The notes beneath the pieces were generated by a model. The model made no database searches. It had not been told where the DNA came from and saw nothing but the letters and a program-made list of their open reading frames with translations. Positions 1 through 5,900 of a DNA stretch of 11,394 bases are shown here, piece by piece. The stretch is taken from the NCBI GenBank assembly GCA_023141985.1, contig JAGLKH010000309.1:1-11394 (forward strand), read 5' to 3'. How positions within the stretch are numbered: the first letter of the stretch is position 1; each line of letters starts with the position of its first letter. Origin of the DNA: Flavobacteriaceae bacterium. GTDB taxonomy: Bacteria; Bacteroidota; Bacteroidia; Flavobacteriales; Flavobacteriaceae. The translations under genes were made by a program, and so were the position numbers.

Positions 1-107
1 AAAAATAAATATAAACACATGAAATGAGCATATCCTAATTTTGATGTGAATTGATATAATATCTTGCGAATTGCATTTGACTAATAAAAAAAAATAAAAA
101 CAAACAA

Positions 108-485
108 ATGAATCACAATATGGTAGGATGGTTCGAGATTCCTGTAACCAACATAGAAAGAGCAAAAACGTTTTACGATACCGTATTTGGTATCCGGATA
201 CAAATACAAGATTTTGGTGGCACCTTAATGGGTTGGTTCCCTTTTGCTGAAGAAAAATTAGGGGCTTCGGGGTCTTTAATACAAAATGATGCTTATAGAC
301 CAAGCGAAACTAAAGGCGTTCTAATCTATTTTTCTTCTGAAGATGTTAATAATGAAATTAGTAGAGTAGAGGATGCAGGTGGAAAAATAGTACAACCAAA
401 AACTCAAATATCTCCAGATATAGGTTTTATGGCACTTTTTATAGATTGTGAAGGGAATAGAATTGCATTACATTCGAGACAGTAA
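108..485 (+). CDS. VOC family (glyoxalase/bleomycin-resistance fold) protein
   Basis: This 125-residue protein is a single vicinal-oxygen-chelate unit, resembling the COG3324 group of lactoylglutathione-lyase-related proteins. The opening GWFEIPV strand, the following helix with an ERAKTFYDTVFG signature (about residues 17-28), a central MGWFPF strand, and the closing strand around FIDCEGNRIALHS (about 111-123) form the usual paired beta-alpha-beta-beta-beta modules. Such proteins bind a metal and act on small substrates, but this subgroup has no assigned reaction, and the residue pattern alone does not identify a glyoxalase I. No signal peptide is seen, so it is probably cytosolic. An alternative start exists four codons in (Met5); the first ATG is preferred because it follows an A-rich leader typical of Bacteroidota. 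It ends 5 bp from the convergent gene at 491, with no recognisable hairpin between them. Confidence 0.88.
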   Translation: MNHNMVGWFEIPVTNIERAKTFYDTVFGIRIQIQDFGGTLMGWFPFAEEKLGASGSLIQNDAYRPSETKGVLIYFSSEDVNNEISRVEDAGGKIVQPKTQISPDIGFMALFIDCEGNRIALHSRQ

Positions 486-490
486 TTTAT

Positions 491-1273
491 TTATAATCTC
501 TTTTTCCTATTTCTACTTAACACCTTGTATTCTTCGTAGCATTCGCTAATTGCATCAAGAATTTGTAAGTCGTTAGCAGTATTTATAAAATCTTTAGAAT
601 AATTACACTCACTAATAATAAGGTCTAAATCTACACGGTTTACTTGTAATAATACCATAAGAGTTTCACGATCAAATCTTGAAGCGAGAAGATTACGAAT
701 TTGATCATCTTTTTTCATCTTTTTTAACTTTCGCATTTCGCTGGGTACTTTTCCAAACATATTATGCAAAAAGTCAACAGGATTAAAAATGGCTCCTAAA
801 ACTTTGGTTACAGCTCCAGGTGATCTTTGTCCACCTTCATAACCAGTATTTGGTAATCCGGAAATGCTATAACGAATATTTTTTGTTAATGGCACTAGTT
901 TTATGTCAATTTCAAGATAGCCTGTTAATTTTAATTGGGTTACAACAACTTTTTCGAGAGCTAAAGCTAATTCGGTCATTTCAATAGTAGTGGAAGCTCT
1001 AAATTTTATCCAATCGCTTGTAACTCTAACTTTAATAGATTTATAGCCTAAATAAGACAGGTGAAGCGTATCATTAACCTTTGCTCTAATTTCAAACTCA
1101 CCTTTGTTATTAGTAGCTGTGCCAATAACCTGACTAAGGTTAACAATATTAACGTTTTCCATAGGAGAGATACTTCCAGCCCTTACTATTTTACCTTTAA
1201 CAGTCCCTTGTTCTTGTGCTATACTATGAGCAGATACAAGTACAAAAGTGAATAAGAAGATCAATTTTTTCAT
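491..1273 (-). CDS. exported protein with CarboxypepD_reg-like domain
   Basis: This 260-residue protein begins with a clear Sec signal peptide (MKK, a hydrophobic run LIFLFTFVLVSA, likely cleavage after about residue 19). Residues about 22-105 read as a carboxypeptidase-regulatory-like beta sandwich: GTVKGKIV, the PMENVNIVNLSQVIGTATNNKGEFEI strand-turn pattern, then DTLHLSYLGYKS. This domain is common in Bacteroidota at the N-terminus of TonB-dependent receptors and surface proteins. Here no plug or barrel follows. The C-terminal half (about 125-260) is charged, carries a KKMKKDDQIRNLL segment and ends in a lysine/arginine-rich tail; I do not recognise its family. The product is likely periplasmic or surface-associated, with unknown role. 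It lies downstream of and co-directional with the helicase gene (89-bp gap), so co-transcription is possible. Confidence 0.82.
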   Translation of the reverse strand: MKKLIFLFTFVLVSAHSIAQEQGTVKGKIVRAGSISPMENVNIVNLSQVIGTATNNKGEFEIRAKVNDTLHLSYLGYKSIKVRVTSDWIKFRASTTIEMTELALALEKVVVTQLKLTGYLEIDIKLVPLTKNIRYSISGLPNTGYEGGQRSPGAVTKVLGAIFNPVDFLHNMFGKVPSEMRKLKKMKKDDQIRNLLASRFDRETLMVLLQVNRVDLDLIISECNYSKDFINTANDLQILDAISECYEEYKVLSRNRKKRL

Positions 1274-1362
1274 TAAAAATAATTAAGCTATAAAAATACT
1301 AAACAAAACGAATAAAACTTATTTTGTATATAATTTTGACTAAAAATTAACAGGATGGTTTA

Positions 1363-3192
1363 TTATCGTCTGCTTCGTCTTGGTCTTGACGAACCCGAAT
1401 TACTAGATCCTGAATCGGAATTAGAACGTCTCGATCTTGAGGAATAGTCAAAACCTCGTCTTTCGCTTCTATCCCCCGAACCGTTTCTTGAATCGGACCG
1501 TCTTTTACCACTTCTTTTGTCATCGCGTCTTCCACCACTTCTCCTATCGTCACGACGACCACCTCTTCCTTTGCCACGGTTTCTACTACGACCTTTGTCT
1601 TCTGAAACTTCAACATTTACAAATCGACCATTTTGTTTAAAGTCGGTAAAAAAGGCTAATACTTTCTCTTTCAGAGTTGTTTCAGTATTAAAAAATGAAA
1701 AGCTATCCTTTACATCAACTTTAAAAACATCGTCTTTACCAAGCTCTAAAGTATCACGTAAAAAATCTTTTAAACTCATCCAATCGTAACCATCTTTACG
1801 TCCTACGTTTATAAAATAACGCGTAGAATTATCATTTCCACCCCCATCACGTTCACTACTTTGTTGAGCTTCGGTATTTAAGTCTTTTGATTTTTGGTAA
1901 TAGTTAAAAAAACGTGTAAACTCTACCGAGAAGAATTTTTTTATCAATTCTTCTTTAGTAGCAGTTTCAAACAGTTCATTAATATTGTCTAAATATTTAT
2001 CAATCTCATGGTTAATTTCTGTATCATGAATTTTATTTGCAAGCGACATAAGTTGTACTTCGCAAATTTGCATTCCATCGGGAATCTCTTTTTTCTCGAA
2101 TTGTTTTTTAATAATACGTTCAATACTTTTAATTTTACGCAACTCACTTTTAGAAACAATAACCATAGACACTCCGGTTTTTCCTGCACGACCTGTACGA
2201 CCACTTCGGTGTGTATAGGTTTCCATTTCATCCGGTAATTGGTAATTAATAACATGAGTTATATCATCTACATCAATACCACGGGCAGCAACATCAGTAG
2301 CAACGAGCATTTGTATTTGTTTGTTTCTAAAGGATTTCATTACTAAATCTCGCTGATTCTGACTTAAATCGCCATGTAAAGCACCGGCATTGTAACCATC
2401 TTCAATCAATTTTTCAGCTACCTTTTGAGTATCGCGTTTGGTCCTACAAAATATGACTGAAAAAATATCCGGATTAGCATCTGCCAATCGCTTTAAAGCT
2501 AAATATCTATCTCTTGTATTTACTAAATAGTATTCATGTGAAACACTATCGCTACCTTGATTTTTAGTACCTACAGTAATTTCAAGAGGACTATGCATGA
2601 ATTTTTTAGCGATGGAAGCTACTTCTCTAGGCATCGTTGCCGAAAACAACCATGTGTTTTTATCTTCAGGAGTATGCGATAAGATATCTGTAATATCTTC
2701 ATGAAATCCCATGTTTAGCATTTCATCGGCTTCATCAAGAACAGCATATTCTATTTTAGAAATATCAACCAATCTACGGCTAATCATATCTTTCATCCGT
2801 CCAGGAGTAGCCACTATAATTTGTGAGCCACGTTTTACCTGTTTTGCCTGGTCTGTAATACTTGCACCACCATAAATAGCAGTAACGTTTAAACCTTTGT
2901 AATATTTACCATAGGTTTTAAGATCGTTGGTTATTTGTAAGCATAGCTCACGTGTTGGGGACAAAATTAGTCCTTGTGTGGTACGACTATCTACATTAAT
3001 TTTCTGAATCATAGGAAATCCAAAAGCAGCAGTTTTACCTGTTCCGGTTTGTGCTAATGCTACAAGATCTTTGTCTTGTTCTAATAAAATAGGGATTGCC
3101 TTTTCTTGTACTTCGCTCGGCGTTTCAAAACCTAGGTCTGTAATGGCTTGAAGTAAGTTGTCTTCAAGACCAAGTTGTTCAAATTTGTTCAT
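1363..3192 (-). CDS. DEAD-box RNA helicase with DbpA-type RNA-binding domain and RG-rich tail
   Basis: This 609-residue ATP-dependent RNA helicase carries the full set of DEAD-box motifs. The Q motif includes F4 and Q29; motif I AQTGTGKT is at 47-54, PTREL at 79-83, TPGR at 129-132, DEAD at 153-156, SAT at 184-186, ARGID at 303-307 and HRSGRTGR at 328-335. After the two RecA lobes, residues about 460-535 (TRYFINVGRKDGYDWMSLKDFL onward) match the DbpA RNA-binding fold, known in DbpA/YxiN to recognise a 23S rRNA hairpin. Residues about 540-609 form a basic Arg/Gly/Ser-rich disordered tail, common in Bacteroidota DEAD proteins and likely to bind RNA non-specifically. Likely roles are ribosome assembly, mRNA decay or cold adaptation; which one cannot be told from sequence. 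The ATG at 3192 is placed just before the Q motif. A long structured leader precedes it. Only a weak A/T hairpin (1331-1349) follows the stop. Confidence 0.96.
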   Translation of the reverse strand: MNKFEQLGLEDNLLQAITDLGFETPSEVQEKAIPILLEQDKDLVALAQTGTGKTAAFGFPMIQKINVDSRTTQGLILSPTRELCLQITNDLKTYGKYYKGLNVTAIYGGASITDQAKQVKRGSQIIVATPGRMKDMISRRLVDISKIEYAVLDEADEMLNMGFHEDITDILSHTPEDKNTWLFSATMPREVASIAKKFMHSPLEITVGTKNQGSDSVSHEYYLVNTRDRYLALKRLADANPDIFSVIFCRTKRDTQKVAEKLIEDGYNAGALHGDLSQNQRDLVMKSFRNKQIQMLVATDVAARGIDVDDITHVINYQLPDEMETYTHRSGRTGRAGKTGVSMVIVSKSELRKIKSIERIIKKQFEKKEIPDGMQICEVQLMSLANKIHDTEINHEIDKYLDNINELFETATKEELIKKFFSVEFTRFFNYYQKSKDLNTEAQQSSERDGGGNDNSTRYFINVGRKDGYDWMSLKDFLRDTLELGKDDVFKVDVKDSFSFFNTETTLKEKVLAFFTDFKQNGRFVNVEVSEDKGRSRNRGKGRGGRRDDRRSGGRRDDKRSGKRRSDSRNGSGDRSERRGFDYSSRSRRSNSDSGSSNSGSSRPRRSRR

Positions 3193-3300
3193 TGTTATTT
3201 AAGTATTCAATTGCGTTATGTAAGTGTTACATAAAGAAGCGAATCGACATACTTAAACCTAAACTTCTTGTAACACGTCCTCACCCTGAGGAATTTCAAG
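3193..3300 (-). promoter_or_regulatory. long structured 5' leader of the DEAD-box helicase mRNA
   Basis: About 100 nt separate the likely transcription start (near 3298, from the -7 box at 3304-3311) from the helicase ATG. Read on the minus strand, the leader has three structures. A 5-bp hairpin CCTCA/TGAGG with a 3-nt loop sits near its 5' end (3279-3291). An 8-bp hairpin TTATGTAA/TTACATAA with a 3-nt loop (3216-3223 with 3227-3234) lies 23 nt before the ATG. A competing longer stem pairs 3269-3276 with 3224-3231 (8 bp) and continues, after a 3-nt bulge, as 3264-3268 with 3235-3239 (5 bp). The second and third cannot form together. No Shine-Dalgarno sequence is visible. Long leaders are known for cold-induced helicases such as csdA; regulation here is inferred. 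Confidence 0.5.
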
Positions 3301-3303
3301 GCG

Positions 3304-3311
3304 CAAATATA
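3304..3311 (-). promoter_or_regulatory. -7 promoter box of the helicase gene
   Basis: The minus strand reads TATATTTG, an exact match to the Bacteroidota -7 consensus TAnnTTTG, placing transcription start near 3298. No clear TTTG is found at the -33 position. Instead a 7-bp inverted repeat (ATTCTGA 3319-3325, TCAGAAT 3334-3340) covers that region and could be an operator. Confidence 0.5.
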
Positions 3312-3348
3312 GTGTTTTATTCTGATATTTGATTCAGAATATTATTTT

Positions 3349-3498
3349 GGGCGTTTTAACACGCTTTCACAAGTCGCTTTTGCCATTCCTGCGTACGCGT
3401 GTCGCCGAAGCTTAAGCGCAGGAGCTGGCAGACAAACCTTTAGGTTCAGCGCAGCTAATCCACAAAGAGCTCCAACAATTGCTCAATCGTTAACGCAA
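3349..3498. repeat. G+C-richer repeat-like block with imperfect inverted ends
   Basis: This part of the 3193-3619 gene-free interval is visibly richer in G and C than its surroundings and codes for nothing in any frame. Its ends are related in inverted orientation: GCGTTTTAAC (3351-3360) and GTTAACGC (3489-3496). Inside are several small palindromes: GCCATTCCTGCG (3382-3393) against CGCAGGAGCTGGC (3417-3429), AACCT/AGGTT (3435-3446), and AACAATTG/CAATCGTT with one mismatch (3474-3491). This is the look of a dispersed non-coding repeat or a degraded MITE-like element. Only one copy lies in the window, so the repeat nature is inferred, and no target-site duplication was recognised. Confidence 0.45.
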
Positions 3499-3535
3499 CT
3501 TCAATTGATACGTCATTACGGGACAGAACGTAAAG

Positions 3536-3556
3536 AAAATGTCCAGTGGACATTTT
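3536..3556 (-). terminator. strong palindrome, candidate rdgB terminator
   Basis: The arms AAAATGTCCA (3536-3545) and TGGACATTTT (3547-3556) are perfect complements around a single central base. As RNA this gives a 9-bp stem with a 3-nt loop, followed on the minus strand by TTTTC and on the plus strand by TTTTTAG. It lies about 64 nt beyond the rdgB stop and could end that transcript. Its perfection and its closeness to the repeat-like block at 3349-3498 also fit a dispersed repeat or a protein-binding site. Confidence 0.4.
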
Positions 3557-3619
3557 TAGTGATAGGGCCAGATGGCGTGCTGGAAAAAGTCTCGCAATGA
3601 CCTTTTGTTTTGAAATTTG

Positions 3620-4195
3620 TTATTTGGAATTTAAAAATTGTACAAGTAATTGTACCGCTTTACCTCTATGTCCAATCCTGTTTTTTTCTTCCAAAGAAAT
3701 TTCTGCAAAAGTTTCTGAATAGTCATTAGGTTGAAAAATCGGGTCGTAACCAAAGCCTTTATTTCCTTTTTTAGATGTTATAATTTCTCCTTCACAAATA
3801 CCTGTGAAAGTATGAAGTTTTCCATTGAGTTGTAATGCGATAACAGTTTTAAACTGTGCAGTTCTGTTTGGTTGAGATTCTAATTCATTTAATAGTTTAT
3901 TCATATTAGCATTAGCATCACGTTGCTCTCCAGCATAACGTGCCGAATATACTCCTGGAGCTCCATTTAAAGCATCAACCTCCAAACCGGTATCGTCCGC
4001 AAAACAGTCGTAACCATAATGCTCTTTTATGTAATTAGCCTTTTGAATAGCATTCCCCTTTATGGTTTGTTGAGTTTCCGGGATGTCTTCAAAACAACCA
4101 ATATCTTTTAGGCTTAACAATGTAATATGTTGTGGAATTAAGCCTTGAACTTCTTTGAGTTTATTAAGATTATTGGTTGCGAAAACAAGTTGCAT
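3620..4195 (-). CDS. rdgB: RdgB/HAM1-type dITP/XTP pyrophosphatase
   Basis: This 191-residue cytosolic enzyme hydrolyses non-canonical purine triphosphates (dITP, ITP, XTP) to the monophosphate plus pyrophosphate, keeping deaminated bases out of DNA and RNA. Family signatures are all present: the N-terminal FATNNLNKLKEV (5-16), the catalytic and metal-binding ADDTGLEVDALNG (66-78) with APGVYSARYAG (79-89), GFGYDPIF (147-154) for base recognition, and the C-terminal KNRIGHRGKA (171-180). The last has Gly where the E. coli protein has Ser before HRG, which should not affect activity. Length is normal for the family (about 190-200). The ATG at 4195 begins directly with the first beta strand. A well-matched promoter lies just upstream, and the gene is divergent from the SGNH hydrolase. 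Confidence 0.96.
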   Translation of the reverse strand: MQLVFATNNLNKLKEVQGLIPQHITLLSLKDIGCFEDIPETQQTIKGNAIQKANYIKEHYGYDCFADDTGLEVDALNGAPGVYSARYAGEQRDANANMNKLLNELESQPNRTAQFKTVIALQLNGKLHTFTGICEGEIITSKKGNKGFGYDPIFQPNDYSETFAEISLEEKNRIGHRGKAVQLLVQFLNSK

Positions 4196-4215
4196 AAATT
4201 GAAAAATTATAACAC

Positions 4216-4245
4216 CAAAATTAAACTAATATAGATTTAAACAAA
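4216..4245 (-). promoter_or_regulatory. promoter of rdgB (-33/-7)
   Basis: On the minus strand, TTTG (4242-4245) and TAATTTTG (4216-4223) are separated by 18 bp. Both boxes match the Bacteroidota primary sigma factor pattern. Transcription would start near 4210, giving a leader of about 15 nt before the ATG at 4195. This is the best-matched promoter in the window. Confidence 0.65.
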
Positions 4246-4317
4246 AAAATGAACTAATTTCGTTATGAATAAATAAAAATTTTATTTTGAAAACAATTTT
4301 AAAGAAAATTTGAGCAA

Positions 4318-4872
4318 ATGAGTGAAATTAAAATTGCATGTATTGGAGATAGTATAACTTTTGGTTATGAAATTGAAGAAACTCAAAAATGGACGACATT
4401 ATTGAGTGAGGAATTGAATGTTGAGGTGGTTAATTGTGGTATTAATGGCGACACTACAGCAGGCATGTTAAGCAGATTTGATGCCATTCTTGACCTTCAT
4501 AAACCCACGCATGTCATTATAACAGGTGGTACTAATGATCTATGGTTTGGCTTGAAAGATGAATTAATTATTTCTAATATTCAAACAATGATTAATCATG
4601 CAGAATACTTAGGTGTAGTTGGTGTTGTCGGTATCCCAACATCTTGCTTTAATCTTATCGAGATTAATTTTATAGGTGAAGATTTTGTCGAATGTATTAG
4701 AAATTTTCAAAATCAATTAGTAAATTATAGCCTTGAAAAAGAGTTGGCTTACATCGACTTTTCAATTGGTTTAGATGCAAAACATTTTTTTGAAGACGGT
4801 TTACACCCTAATAATAATGGGCAAAAGATTATGAGTGAAATTGCTAAAAAAATTCTAAGAAAAATTTTATAA
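4318..4872 (+). CDS. SGNH/GDSL hydrolase (esterase/lipase-like)
   Basis: This 184-residue enzyme has the SGNH hydrolase fold. Block I is IGDSITFG (9-16) with nucleophile Ser12; block II is NCGINGDTT with the oxyanion Gly (about 41); block III is GGTND (70-74) with the oxyanion Asn73; block V is DGLHP (160-164), giving catalytic Asp160 and His163. This arrangement matches TesA-like arylesterases and lysophospholipases. There is no signal peptide, so it should act in the cytoplasm, unlike E. coli TesA. The natural substrate (an acyl ester, acyl-CoA or acetylated sugar) cannot be deduced. The gene has its own 122-bp region shared with divergent rdgB and is followed 88 bp later by the hibernation-factor gene. 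Confidence 0.92.
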   Translation: MSEIKIACIGDSITFGYEIEETQKWTTLLSEELNVEVVNCGINGDTTAGMLSRFDAILDLHKPTHVIITGGTNDLWFGLKDELIISNIQTMINHAEYLGVVGVVGIPTSCFNLIEINFIGEDFVECIRNFQNQLVNYSLEKELAYIDFSIGLDAKHFFEDGLHPNNNGQKIMSEIAKKILRKIL

Positions 4873-4960
4873 ATTATTGCTCTTATATGATAAAAATCAT
4901 CTAAAAAATTGAAGAAGTATAGTAACTTTACTTTAATGTTAAACTAAATATATAAATACT

Positions 4961-5260
4961 ATGACAATCAATATTCAATATGTTCATATGGCAACAAGTG
5001 AAGCAATGAACGAATATGTGGCTAAAAAGCTAAAAAAACTAAGTAAAAAATACGATTGGATAATTAGCACAAAAGTATATTTTGATCATGAAAATCATCC
5101 ACAGGCTAAAGGAAAAATTTGTAAAATGGAATTGAGTTTACCAGGACCAAGAATATTTGCAGCGTCTAACGAAAAAAATTATGAATTAGCAGTAAAAGAA
5201 ACTATTAAAGATTTAGAAAGACAACTTAAAAAACGTAAAGAAGTTTTTAAAACACATTAA
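4961..5260 (+). CDS. hpf: short ribosome hibernation promoting factor (HPF/YfiA family)
   Basis: This 99-residue protein of the S30AE/HPF family binds the decoding channel of the 30S subunit and silences ribosomes in slow growth or starvation. The family pattern is visible: an N-terminal strand TINIQYVHM, the helix SEAMNEYVAKKLKKLSKKY (about 13-31), paired strands STKVYFDHE and KICKMELSLPGPRIFAAS, and a C-terminal helix NYELAVKETIKDLERQLKKRKEVF (about 72-95). It is the short form: the C-terminal dimerisation domain of long HPF is missing, as in E. coli HPF and YfiA. Which of those two it resembles functionally cannot be told from length alone. The leader is A/T-rich without a Shine-Dalgarno sequence; TAACTTTA (4923-4930) is a one-mismatch -7 candidate. 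A strong palindromic element begins 19 bp after the stop. Confidence 0.92.
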   Translation: MTINIQYVHMATSEAMNEYVAKKLKKLSKKYDWIISTKVYFDHENHPQAKGKICKMELSLPGPRIFAASNEKNYELAVKETIKDLERQLKKRKEVFKTH

Positions 5261-5279
5261 GAATTAAATAACATATTGT

Positions 5280-5418
5280 AAAAGAGGCTGTCTAAAAAGT
5301 AACATTTTATGTCTGTTTGAGCGTAGTCGAAAACTTTAACTTTCTAGAAATAAGAACCTTTCGACTGCGCTCAAGGAGACAATTTATTTAAATCATTACT
5401 TTTTAGACAGCCTCTTTT
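5280..5418. repeat. palindromic MITE-like element with 23-bp perfect terminal inverted repeats
   Basis: The arms at 5280-5302 and 5396-5418 are perfect reverse complements over 23 bp, with core GAGGCTGTCT / AGACAGCCTC. Nested inside is a second 16-bp pair, 5317-5332 (TTGAGCGTAGTCGAAA) with 5359-5374 (TTTCGACTGCGCTCAA), with one T-versus-C difference that is a G-U pair in RNA. The centre holds the perfect palindrome TTTCTAGAAA (5341-5350). No reading frame is present, so it is non-autonomous. A GAGGCTGTCT-type end resembles insertion-sequence termini, from memory and unverified. TA dinucleotides flank it on both sides (5279-5280 and 5419-5420), which may or may not be a target duplication. Confidence 0.75.
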
Positions 5419-5420
5419 TA
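5280..5420. terminator. bidirectional terminator between hpf and the membrane-protein gene
   Basis: The element lies between two convergent genes, 19 bp after the hpf stop and 10 bp from the stop of the gene at 5431. The outer 23-bp stem is A-rich on its left and T-rich on its right: the plus transcript ends in CUCUUUUUAG and the minus transcript in CUCUUUUAC. Either RNA would form a very stable hairpin with a U-run, so it probably terminates both genes, whatever its origin. Confidence 0.6.
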
Positions 5421-5430
5421 GTATTCAAGT

Positions 5431-5826
5431 TTATTCTCTGCCTAAAAACCATCCAATTACACCTCCGGCTACAGCAAAACGTATACCAAAAGTCACTACT
5501 GCAGAAATTACACCGCTTAATTCTACTAATTCACTAGTAGCAAATAATTCTAATGTTGAGCAACCTCCTATAAATGCTCCAATAATAAGACCAGCCTGTG
5601 CACCAGTAGCAAATGTTTTAATCTGAGCCCATTTACTAAAAATTATTGTAACAAGTGTAGCATACAATACTTCCATTAAGATAATTGTTGGTAAATCAAT
5701 TTTAGTAAAAGTTGCTTCGGCTGTTTGCCCTTGATGAGCAACAAAACCAAGAACAACATAAATTAAGTAACCCAATCCAAAAAGGGCAATTGTGCCACCT
5801 AAAATGGCAAGAATTTTATTTTTCAT
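5431..5826 (-). CDS. small four-helix integral membrane protein, function unknown
   Basis: This 131-residue protein is almost entirely hydrophobic. Four transmembrane helices are visible: about 5-29, 47-65 (followed by FSKWAQIK), 72-92 (glycine-rich, GLIIGAFIGGCSTLELF) and 103-128 (ending GWFLGRE). A short polar loop (HQGQTAEATFTKID, about 32-45) separates the first two. The Gly/Ala-rich helices 3 and 4 suggest tight packing or oligomerisation. I see no catalytic motif or transporter signature and do not recognise the family with confidence; small DUF1761-like membrane proteins have a comparable layout. The ATG at 5826 gives the usual positively charged N-terminus (MKNK). It is transcribed alone, towards hpf, from a 119-bp upstream region that contains a run of palindromes. 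Confidence 0.8.
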   Translation of the reverse strand: MKNKILAILGGTIALFGLGYLIYVVLGFVAHQGQTAEATFTKIDLPTIILMEVLYATLVTIIFSKWAQIKTFATGAQAGLIIGAFIGGCSTLELFATSELVELSGVISAVVTFGIRFAVAGGVIGWFLGRE

Positions 5827-5833
5827 TTCTATT

Positions 5834-5900
5834 AGTTTAGTAAACTTCTAAATAGAAGTTTTAGTTAGTTATGGTTATAAATATAACAAATTTTAATTTG
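5834..5900. repeat. run of short palindromes upstream of the membrane-protein gene
   Basis: Four inverted repeats follow one another between the gene starting at 5826 and rlmH. They are AGTTTA/TAAACT (5834-5846), AAACTTCTA/TAGAAGTTT (5842-5850 with 5853-5861, 9 bp), GTTATA/TATAAC (5874-5887) and CAAATT/AATTTG (5887-5900). They could be operator sites or leader hairpins of the 5826 gene. A/T-rich DNA yields such short palindromes by chance, so only the 9-bp one is noteworthy. A weak -7 candidate TATATTTA (minus, 5878-5885) lies among them. Confidence 0.35.

Noticed and set aside
36..43. TAATTTTG as a -7 box for the VOC gene
   Set aside because: It matches the consensus, but no -33 box is at the right distance and it would give a leader of about 60 nt; a second candidate TATCTTGC at 60-67 is a poor match, so neither was called.
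1331..1349. Terminator for the helicase gene (TAATTTT / AAAATTA with a 5-nt loop)
   Set aside because: The stem is only 7 bp and entirely A-T, with no U-run after it on the minus strand, so it is too weak to call.
1347..1616. Open frame on the minus strand inside the helicase tail, with plus-strand open frames at 1437-1640 and 1517-1789
   Set aside because: They arise because the Arg/Gly/Ser-rich tail coding DNA is low in stop codons in other frames; the products are low-complexity and have no start context or family resemblance.
3345..3600. Pseudogene or transposase remnant in the helicase-rdgB gap
   Set aside because: Short stretches translate on both strands, but every frame is interrupted frequently and none reads as a known protein family; the hairpin-rich non-coding interpretation fits better.
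5280..5418. Complete insertion sequence
   Set aside because: Insertion-sequence-like inverted ends are present, but only about 90 bp lie between them and no transposase frame exists, so at most it is a non-autonomous derivative.
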